Under the pieces are notes generated by a model. The model saw nothing but the letters and a program-made list of their open reading frames with translations. It was not told where the DNA came from and searched no databases. This document shows, piece after piece, positions 36,888 through 44,739 of a stretch of DNA of 44,739 nt; the first letter of the stretch is position 1, and each line of letters starts with the position of its first letter. Position numbers and translations under genes: made by a program. This DNA is from Synechococcus sp. M44_DOE_062 (GTDB taxonomy: Bacteria > Cyanobacteriota > Cyanobacteriia > Thermostichales > Thermostichaceae): positions 1 through 44,739 of the forward strand of contig DVDX01000032.1 in assembly GCA_015295985.1 (NCBI GenBank). The letters are read 5' to 3'.

Positions 36888-39800
36888 AATCCTGCAACTT
36901 CCCCCATGACTTCAGCCCTTGGGCAAAGTGGTTGGCCCTTTGCTGGGGTGGCTCCCTGTGGTTGGGGACGGGAGGGGCCGTCTTTGCCCAGTTGGATCCC
37001 CTGCCCACCACTGGCAGCGGTGGGAGGGAGTTCTCTCTGGAGGGCTACCAGCGCTTTTGGGCAGCGCAAACACCCGCTCAGCGCCTACAACCGGCTCGCC
37101 GGGCTTCCAGTCCAGAACCGATTGCTCCTAACGATGGGGATCCCATTACCCTGGTTGAGGCGCAATCCTCTCCGCCGGCGGCTGCTTCTCCTCTGCCTGC
37201 TACGGCCTTGACTGCGGCAACCGTACCTCCTGCGGCCCCGGTCTCTCCTCCCTCTGCCAACTCTCCTGAAAAGGCCCTCACGCCAGAAGAATTGAACCGA
37301 CAGCGGCTGCAACGGCTGTTGGCGGAAGGGGCAGCGGCCCATGCTCGGCGACAAGCGCAGCAGGCTCAGGCAACACCGGCTCCCCAGCCCGCTTCACCGG
37401 TGACGCCCACTGCGGCAGTTCCCACGCTGGACTCTCTTCGGCTCTCCCAGCCCATGACTTCTCAGGCTGAGGCCCTGCGGGTGGAAGAGCAACCCTGGCT
37501 GCGCCCCACCAAGGACTCCGTCCCGCTAACGCGATCGGAATCCAATGCCGAGAACCGGGCTACGGCCCAACTGCAAGGTGGAGCCGGTTCAGAGGCAAGG
37601 TTGCATCGGATCCCAGCTTCCCCCAAGACCGTTCCTCCCCTGATCTCCCAAGCCGGTGGGAGTTTGGATTTGGGCAGTGTTGTGTTGGCGGATGCCGCCC
37701 CTGCGTCGGGGCTGGCGGGATCCCCTCCCCCCACGGCCACTCCAAGGGGAACGGAAGCCTTTGTCCCCACTGCGGGCTCACCCCTGGCTCCTCAACTGCT
37801 GGAGCGGTTCCCGCTTCTACGGGATCTGGGCACCGGGGCAGATGCCGTCTCGGCGGCAGGGAACGTTAGCCAGGGATCCCAAATCCGCCAGCAGCTCTCG
37901 GCCACCGCGCAGCGGCAAATTCCCCTCGACCCAGATCAAATCAACGTGAGTGGGGATGTGCTCAGCTACATTGCTGAACAAGATCTGGGCATTGCCGAGG
38001 GGAATGCTTCGATCCAATTGGCCGACGGCACCCGCATCACCGGCGACCGGCTGCTGTTTTATCGGCGGGAGCGACGCCTGCGCAGCGAGGGCCCTTTTCG
38101 CATGGAACAGCCCCCTGGCCCCCAAGGGCGGGGAATCCGGCAAATCGAAGGGCGAAACCTAGATCTGGATATCCCCGGTCGCACCGCCCAATTTGAAAGC
38201 TCGCTGGTCATTCTGCCGGGGGAGGAGCCGGGCACCAAGGTTTTTGTGCGCAGCCAAGAGACCACCGCCATTTTGGGGGATCAGATCTTTTTCGAGAAAG
38301 CCACCGTCACCACCTCACCAGAGCCGCCCATCACCCACTACGTGCAAGGGGATCGGGTGGAGGTGTTTCCCGATGACCGGGTGATCGTCCACGACGCCCG
38401 CGTGTTTGCCGGTGGCGAGCTGACAGAAGCAGGGGATCTGCGGGCGGGTCTTCAGGTTGCCTATTTCCCCCTGTTCATCTACAGCCTGCGAGATCACCAA
38501 TGGGTGCTGCCGGGGCGCAGCGAGACAGAGGGAGTGTTTGTCAAATCCAGTTGGGCCTACCGCTTCGACGAATACAACTTCGGCGGCCTGCGGCTGGATG
38601 CCATCCAGAAAAAAGGGGTGGGCATCGGTTTCTTGCACGACTACATCCTGCCCATCCCAGACAGCGTCAACTACGGGCGAGCCCAGTTTTACTTGGTTAC
38701 CGAAGCCGACCAACAGCGCTTCTCCAGCCGCTTCCGCATCGACCACAACTTCGACTTCTACGCTGCCAACCTGTTTGGGCAGGAAGGCCAACTGCGAGGA
38801 CAGCTCAACCTCAACCTGGACAACACCTACCGTCCTGCCGGCGGACGCAACGACAACGCCGATCTGCGTCTCAACGCCACCTTTCAGGGGGATCTCTCCA
38901 CCACCACCCTCAACATCAGCCGCACTGGATCCCAGGAACGGGGCATCTACAGCTTCCCCCTTACCCTCAGCCACACTCAGCGCTACGGGGGTGTGCATTG
39001 GCTGCAATCGGATCTGCGCTTGGACTACAACCAGCGGGTGAGCGTTAAAGATAGCCCCGACTTTGCCGATGCGCGGTTGACGCTGGGCACTCAACTGACC
39101 CCACCCGGCTGGGGAGGTACCTATCGCCTGGCCTACCGTGCCTACAGCAGTTCCAATGGTGACAACGAGCCGCGTCGCAACTTCGAGCTGGCCTTTAACC
39201 CCGACCTCATTCGCATCACGCCCGATATTGCCCTCAGCAGCGCCCTCACCCTGACTCAAGAGCAACAGCCGGATCAAGAGGTGGGGGCAGGTCTCCACTT
39301 TTTCAATCGCTATGAGCTGCGCTCCAGCCTCCAGTTCAACGATATTCAGCCGGCTCCCTGGATCACCTTCATGCCGGGTTCTATTGATTACACTCAAGTT
39401 CTCTACTCCACTCCTGACCAGGAGTCTACTGTCAGCCTCAACCCTCGCCTCAGCCTCAGACCCGCTGACTGGAATACCATCGACCTGCGCTACAGCCGCA
39501 CTTTCTACGGCAACAATTCTGTGCCCTTCCAAACCCTCTCCACCAGCCCTAAAGACGTGGATCGCATCAACGCCAACATCAGCTTCTTTACGCCCCGCGA
39601 TCCCTTGCCCAATGTGCCCCCCGGCTACATTGCCTTTGAAGATGATTTGCCCGGCGAGCTGCCGATAGCCCTCACCTTCCCCGACGATACTCCAGAGGAT
39701 TTGCAGGCCATTGCCTCCCGCAACTTGCAGGAGCTGCAGGCAGAGGTAAAAAACTTGGTGCGCCTGGACACTAACCTTGGCTACGACTTTGTCGCCCAGA

Positions 39801-40354
39801 GGTGGGATACCCTTACTGCCAACTTCACCTGGAGCACCGCCCCCGATCTGTTCAACATTCAGTTGCAGACGGCCTACGACCTGAACCAGGGACAACTGCA
39901 GCCCGTTCGTCTGGAGTATCGGGGACGCAGCAGCACCACGTTTAACCAGGAGCAACGCTCCGGTCTGGATGTGTATGAGCCAGGGATCAGCTACGCGCTG
40001 CAGGCGGTTTACGATCCCCGGTTGGGCCAGATCTCTACCTATGGTCTGGAGCTGGATGCTACCCTCGGCACGCAATGGCAAAATCACTGGCGGCTGCGCT
40101 TGGGCCTGACGGAAGAAGGGATCCGCCGTGTGGAAGTCCGCCGCGACCTGCGGGATTTTGAGCTGCGCCTGGCCTACGATCCGGTAGCCGAGTCGCTGCG
40201 CTTGGAAGGGATCCTGGTGGCTTTCCCCAGTCGCCCGGTGGGCCTCACCCAAGAGCGGGGAGATTTTCAACTCACCTCTCCCATCACCTCTCCCGTCGGC
40301 ACCTTTTTGCTCCGCGACGCCGACGCAAGCGGCTTGGATGGCCTCAGGCCCTGA
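36884..40354 (+). CDS. lptD: LptD-like outer-membrane LPS assembly protein (DUF3769 type)
   Basis: A protein of about 1156 residues with an N-terminal signal-like segment (WLALCWGGSLWLGTGGAVFA). A long Pro/Ala/Gln-rich linker follows (about 50-340), then an OstA/LptA-like domain (about 355-510, VSGDVLSYIAEQDLGIAEGNASIQL, ITGDRLLFYRRERRLRSEGPF), and a C-terminal region rich in alternating aromatic/polar strands expected to form the outer-membrane barrel (about 545-1150). It matches cyanobacterial DUF3769 proteins. The start is taken as GTG at 36884, giving a GTGA overlap with the permease; a GTG at 36869 is also in frame. The linker contains dispersed-repeat copy 8, read as KDSVPLTR. Confidence 0.88.
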   Translation: MKSCNFPHDFSPWAKWLALCWGGSLWLGTGGAVFAQLDPLPTTGSGGREFSLEGYQRFWAAQTPAQRLQPARRASSPEPIAPNDGDPITLVEAQSSPPAAASPLPATALTAATVPPAAPVSPPSANSPEKALTPEELNRQRLQRLLAEGAAAHARRQAQQAQATPAPQPASPVTPTAAVPTLDSLRLSQPMTSQAEALRVEEQPWLRPTKDSVPLTRSESNAENRATAQLQGGAGSEARLHRIPASPKTVPPLISQAGGSLDLGSVVLADAAPASGLAGSPPPTATPRGTEAFVPTAGSPLAPQLLERFPLLRDLGTGADAVSAAGNVSQGSQIRQQLSATAQRQIPLDPDQINVSGDVLSYIAEQDLGIAEGNASIQLADGTRITGDRLLFYRRERRLRSEGPFRMEQPPGPQGRGIRQIEGRNLDLDIPGRTAQFESSLVILPGEEPGTKVFVRSQETTAILGDQIFFEKATVTTSPEPPITHYVQGDRVEVFPDDRVIVHDARVFAGGELTEAGDLRAGLQVAYFPLFIYSLRDHQWVLPGRSETEGVFVKSSWAYRFDEYNFGGLRLDAIQKKGVGIGFLHDYILPIPDSVNYGRAQFYLVTEADQQRFSSRFRIDHNFDFYAANLFGQEGQLRGQLNLNLDNTYRPAGGRNDNADLRLNATFQGDLSTTTLNISRTGSQERGIYSFPLTLSHTQRYGGVHWLQSDLRLDYNQRVSVKDSPDFADARLTLGTQLTPPGWGGTYRLAYRAYSSSNGDNEPRRNFELAFNPDLIRITPDIALSSALTLTQEQQPDQEVGAGLHFFNRYELRSSLQFNDIQPAPWITFMPGSIDYTQVLYSTPDQESTVSLNPRLSLRPADWNTIDLRYSRTFYGNNSVPFQTLSTSPKDVDRINANISFFTPRDPLPNVPPGYIAFEDDLPGELPIALTFPDDTPEDLQAIASRNLQELQAEVKNLVRLDTNLGYDFVAQRWDTLTANFTWSTAPDLFNIQLQTAYDLNQGQLQPVRLEYRGRSSTTFNQEQRSGLDVYEPGISYALQAVYDPRLGQISTYGLELDATLGTQWQNHWRLRLGLTEEGIRRVEVRRDLRDFELRLAYDPVAESLRLEGILVAFPSRPVGLTQERGDFQLTSPITSPVGTFLLRDADASGLDGLRP
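37511..37534 (-). repeat. Dispersed ~24-bp repeat, copy 8 (variant A), inside lptD
   Basis: It is identical over 24 bases to the reverse complement of 15566-15589. In lptD it is read in frame as KDSVPLTR within the Pro/Ala-rich linker, before the OstA-like domain. An insertion there would be well tolerated. Confidence 0.85.
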
Positions 40355-40398
40355 TCCCAGCTTCCCTGGGAAGGATCCCTGTCCACTGTGACGCCGGG

Positions 40399-42057
<1,659 letters not shown>

Positions 42058-42192
42058 CTACTATCTACTATCTCATTGTTGGGCTTCTCGTTTCTTCTGG
42101 GTTCGCCTCGGCAGCGCCGACTTCTTTCCCCTTCACTCAGTTGTGGATGGGCTGAATGGATCCCATCGATCTCGGCTGGTGGCTCTCCATCC

Positions 42193-43479
42193 TCAGTCCC
42201 CTGGCTTAACCACCCACTCCACCAGGGTTTTGCTCGGATCCGGCAATTTCAACGAGAACAGCCCCGCCGCCAAGATCAAGAGGGTGGAAAACCAAAGGCA
42301 GCCCTCCAACCCGTAGAACTGGAAGAGGATCCCAGAAGTTACCGTCCCCAACAGCCGCCCGCCGGAATTGGCCATGTAGTAAAAGCCCACATTGAGGGCT
42401 ACGTCGTCATCTTCCGTGTAGGCCAGCACCAGGTAGGAATGCACCGCCGAATTGAAGGCAAAGACGATCCCAAACAGAATGAGCCCACCGGTCACCACCC
42501 ATTCTGGGGGTAGGCCGGCCATGAATGCAGTGGCAATCAGAGCAGGCACTGCCGTCAACGTAAACGTCCAGATTTGAACAGTGCGGGCTTTGGGAGCCCG
42601 ACCAGGGCGACCTCCCCCCAGGAGTTGAGGAGCAAGAAATTGGATAATCCCGTAGCCAATGACCCACAGGGCCATGTAGCTGCCCACCTGCATAAAAGTC
42701 CAGCCCAAGCGGTCGTAGAGAAACACCGGCAGGGCCACCACAAACCACACATCCCGCGATCCAAACAGGAAAAAGCGGGCCGCCGAGAGGATGTTGATCT
42801 CCCTGCTCTTGGAAAACAGCCGCTTGAAGGGGATCTTGGACTTGATTTTGCCCATGTCTGCTGGCAGCAGGGCCCCCGAACAGAAGATCACAGCCAACGC
42901 CCCCGCCTGCACAAAGTTGGCCAGGCGAAAGCCGAGGATCTCCCCGTACAGCTCCCCAAATACCTGCAGCAGAGCGGCTCCCACAAAGAACCCCACCCCC
43001 TTGAGGGCATTTTTGGATCCGGTGAGCATAGCCACCCAACGAAACAGGCGGGATTCCGCTTCTTTGGGCACCACCAGGCGGATGGCGCTTTTGGAGCTCA
43101 TCTTGGTGAGATCTTTGGCAATCCCGGCCAGAGCTTGAGCAGTCATCACGTAGGCCACCTGACCCCAGACCGGCCACTGCATGTTCAACACGCCCAGCAT
43201 CACCAAGCCAAAGATCTGGATGGCAATACCGCCATACAGGGTCAGCCGCAGGCCAAACAGGGATCCAATCCACCCGCCCAGGAAGTTGGTAACAACCCCG
43301 AAGATCTCGTAGAAGAGAAACAGCATGGCAATTTGAATCGGGGTAAAGCCCAACTTGTGGAAGTGCAGCAGCACCAACATGCGGATGGCGCCATCGGTGA
43401 TGGTGAACCCCCAGTAGGCGGCTGTAACCAGAGCATAGTTGCGAACCGCAGAGGCTTGAGCTGTTGAAACAGAAGTCAT
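42193..43479 (-). CDS. arsJ: ArsJ-like organoarsenical efflux MFS permease
   Basis: A protein of about 428 residues with roughly twelve transmembrane helices. The segments RNYALVTAAYWGFTITDGAIRMLVLLHFHKLG, FLFYEIFGVVTNFLGGW, QALAGIAKDLTKMSSKSAIR and TGSKNALKGVGFFVG are those I recall for ArsJ. The ATG at 43479 (MTSVSTAQAS) has GGAG about eight bases upstream; the frame continues to 43563 but overlaps gap. ArsJ exports 1-arseno-3-phosphoglycerate, made by the GAPDH encoded 27 bases upstream, and so removes arsenate. No arsR, arsC or arsB is visible. Confidence 0.9.
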   Translation of the reverse strand: MTSVSTAQASAVRNYALVTAAYWGFTITDGAIRMLVLLHFHKLGFTPIQIAMLFLFYEIFGVVTNFLGGWIGSLFGLRLTLYGGIAIQIFGLVMLGVLNMQWPVWGQVAYVMTAQALAGIAKDLTKMSSKSAIRLVVPKEAESRLFRWVAMLTGSKNALKGVGFFVGAALLQVFGELYGEILGFRLANFVQAGALAVIFCSGALLPADMGKIKSKIPFKRLFSKSREINILSAARFFLFGSRDVWFVVALPVFLYDRLGWTFMQVGSYMALWVIGYGIIQFLAPQLLGGGRPGRAPKARTVQIWTFTLTAVPALIATAFMAGLPPEWVVTGGLILFGIVFAFNSAVHSYLVLAYTEDDDVALNVGFYYMANSGGRLLGTVTSGILFQFYGLEGCLWFSTLLILAAGLFSLKLPDPSKTLVEWVVKPGD

Positions 43480-43505
43480 GAGCAGGTCTCCAGGGGGGGA
43501 CGTTT

Positions 43506-44516
43506 CTATAGGCTGCGGGCCACCTTGCGGGCCAGTTCCGCCATGCGGTTGGCGTAGCCCCACTCGTTGTCGTACCAGGCCAGGATCTTCACTTGGGCAC
43601 CATCCACCACCATCGTCGAGGGGGCATCCACAATGCTGGAGCGGGGATCCCCTTTGAAATCCACCGAAACCAAGGGCAGCTCCTCATAGCCAAGGATCCC
43701 CTTGAGTTCGCCCTCGGCTGCAGTTTTTAAGAGGTAATTAACTTCTTCCACAGTGGTGGGCCGCCTGACCTCGAACACCGCATCGGTCAGGGAAGCATTC
43801 AAGAGGGGAACGCGCACCGCAATGCCGTTTAACTTGCCGTTGAGTTCGGGGTAAATCAGCCCAATGGCCGTGGCAGAGCCGGTGGTGGTGGGCACCAAAG
43901 ACAGCAAAGCGGAGCGGGCCCGCCGCAGATCTTTGTGGGGGGCATCCACCATGGTTTGCGTATTGGTGACGTCATGGATGGTGGTGATCACCCCGTGAAC
44001 AATGCCGATCCCCTCGTGGATGACCTTCACCAGGGGAGCCAGGCAGTTGGTGGTGCAGGAAGCCGCCGTGAGCAAATGGTGCTGGGCCGGGTCGTACAGG
44101 TGATCGTTGACACCCATAACGATGTTGAGGGCCGTCTTGTCTTGGACGGGAGCAGCCACAATCACCTTGCGCACCCCCGCCTTAAAATAGGGATCCAGAT
44201 CCGCTGCCTTGACAAATTTGCCCGAGCATTCCAACACCAGCTCGATCCCCAACTCTGCCCAGGGCACTTCGCCGGGGGACTTGTGTTCGCTAAAGGTAAG
44301 GGTCTTGTCCTGAATGCGCAGCCGGCTATCGGATCCTTCGATGTCGATGGTCCAGCGGCCCTGCACCGAGTCAAACTTCAACAGGTGGGCCGCCGTCGCC
44401 GCTCCCCCCTTAATCTCGTTGATGTGGGCAAATTCCAGCTCTTCCCAGCCCCAAGCAGCCCGCAGCACCAGCCGTCCGATGCGGCCAAAACCGTTGATGC
44501 CCACCCGCACTGCCAT
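43506..44516 (-). CDS. gap: ArsJ-associated glyceraldehyde-3-phosphate dehydrogenase
   Basis: The 336-residue GAPDH has its catalytic Cys at C154 in [10 protein letters not shown] and the NAD-binding [15 protein letters not shown] motif. Its sequence (AHINEIKGG after the second strand, [40 protein letters not shown]) is consistent with the GAPDH type encoded with arsJ. With arsenate in place of phosphate it yields the unstable 1-arseno-3-phosphoglycerate. The arsJ gene follows at 27 bases, so the pair is probably one operon. It is likely a dedicated copy distinct from the main gap genes, but this cannot be proved from the window. Confidence 0.93.
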   Translation of the reverse strand: MAVRVGINGFGRIGRLVLRAAWGWEELEFAHINEIKGGAATAAHLLKFDSVQGRWTIDIEGSDSRLRIQDKTLTFSEHKSPGEVPWAELGIELVLECSGKFVKAADLDPYFKAGVRKVIVAAPVQDKTALNIVMGVNDHLYDPAQHHLLTAASCTTNCLAPLVKVIHEGIGIVHGVITTIHDVTNTQTMVDAPHKDLRRARSALLSLVPTTTGSATAIGLIYPELNGKLNGIAVRVPLLNASLTDAVFEVRRPTTVEEVNYLLKTAAEGELKGILGYEELPLVSVDFKGDPRSSIVDAPSTMVVDGAQVKILAWYDNEWGYANRMAELARKVARSL

Positions 44517-44739
44517 GTTTGGTTGCCCCCAGACTCGCCCAGAAGGGATCCTGCTCTCTTAGGACAAATCCCGCCTCGACTCTATCAGAACGTCCTAATC
44601 ATTTCAAGACAAGTTGATGGGTAGGGTCGGGGGAGACTGGCCAGTGGGTTCGCGGTTGGCCTTGGGAAATCTTGCCGAATGTCTGAAACCAAAAGGGATC
44701 CACTGAGGCAGTCCCAATCGACAACAGGGCCCCTTCCCT
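44517..44739. other. Region upstream of gap-arsJ, partial
   Basis: The last 223 bases hold no gene. An imperfect inverted repeat ATCA-N13-TGAT lies at 44598-44618. On the minus strand TTGAAA and TGATAG about 14 bases apart are a weak promoter candidate next to it. An arsenic-responsive ArsR/SmtB-type operator here would be expected but is not proved. The window ends before any neighbouring gene. Confidence 0.4.
44598..44618. promoter_or_regulatory. Imperfect inverted repeat upstream of gap-arsJ
   Basis: ATCA at 44598-44601 and TGAT at 44615-44618 are inverted copies across 13 bases, with two further symmetric matches inside. It overlaps a possible -35 element for the minus-strand gap gene. 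It resembles the general shape of ArsR/SmtB-family sites, but the symmetry is partial. Confidence 0.25.

Noticed and set aside
38315-40270. 651-codon open frame antisense to lptD
   Set aside because: It lies wholly opposite a gene with clear domains, and its composition (His/Gly/Val-rich, no fold signals) is what GC-rich antisense frames give.
40361-40385. CCCAG-CTTCC-CTGGG between lptD and pgm as a bidirectional terminator
   Set aside because: The stem is only five base pairs and has no flanking T-tract; part of the symmetry comes from the common GGATCC motif.

Overview
This window looks like chromosomal DNA of a thermophilic, unicellular, HIP1-poor cyanobacterium. The best guess is a hot-spring Synechococcus of the JA-3-3Ab / JA-2-3B'a type; this is inferred from gene content and DNA texture, and no database was consulted. 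Supporting signs are the cyanobacterial ATP synthase operon with both b and b' subunits and a gamma subunit carrying the photosynthetic insertion, phylloquinone genes (menF, menA), FutA/FutB-type iron uptake, a DUF3177 protein, and a DUF3769-type LptD. GC content is high, roughly 60% by eye. The palindrome GGATCC, often extended to GGGATCCC, is scattered through genes and spacers at about ten times chance, while the usual cyanobacterial HIP1 octamer was seen only once.

Layout. 1-9.2 kb: an OmpR-type response regulator with an incomplete acidic pocket, then on the minus strand a TPR membrane protein translationally coupled to an alpha-glucan phosphorylase, then on the plus strand mnmE, a Dps ferritin, a TPR protein and gpmI. 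9.2-10.1 kb: two small cyanobacterial proteins overlapping by ATGA on the minus strand. 10.1-16.6 kb: the atp operon (atpI-B-E-F'-F-H-A-G), preceded by a 64-nt, strongly self-complementary leader element. 16.6-19.6 kb: a futA/futB-like ferric iron ABC importer on the minus strand with a Fur-box-like sequence upstream. 20.0-22.2 kb: an RCK-2TM-RCK K+ channel-like protein. 22.5-24.9 kb: a methyltransferase, a STAS protein and accD on the minus strand. 25.0-29.5 kb: an MnmC-like methyltransferase, a hemerythrin-like protein, an AtzG/AtzE-like pair and a coiled-coil protein on the plus strand. 29.5-33.6 kb: thrC and menF on the minus strand, with menA divergent from menF. 33.8-40.4 kb: an lpt cluster for outer-membrane lipopolysaccharide export (LptC/LptA-type fusion, LptF/G permease, LptD). 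40.4-44.5 kb: pgm, then a gap-arsJ arsenate-detoxification pair.

How the genes work together. Phosphorylase and phosphoglucomutase link glycogen to glucose-6-phosphate, and gpmI acts lower in glycolysis. Iron import (fut) and iron storage (dps) each have a candidate operator. gap-arsJ predicts conversion of arsenate to 1-arseno-3-phosphoglycerate and its export, which would suit geothermal water.

The most unusual DNA-level signals are a dispersed ~24-bp repeat family present in spacers and inside two coding regions (read as KDSVPLTR in lptD), the GGGATCCC over-representation, the atp leader hairpin, and clustered short tandem duplications around the K+ channel-like gene. No tRNA, rRNA, CRISPR array, insertion sequence or phage gene was recognised.
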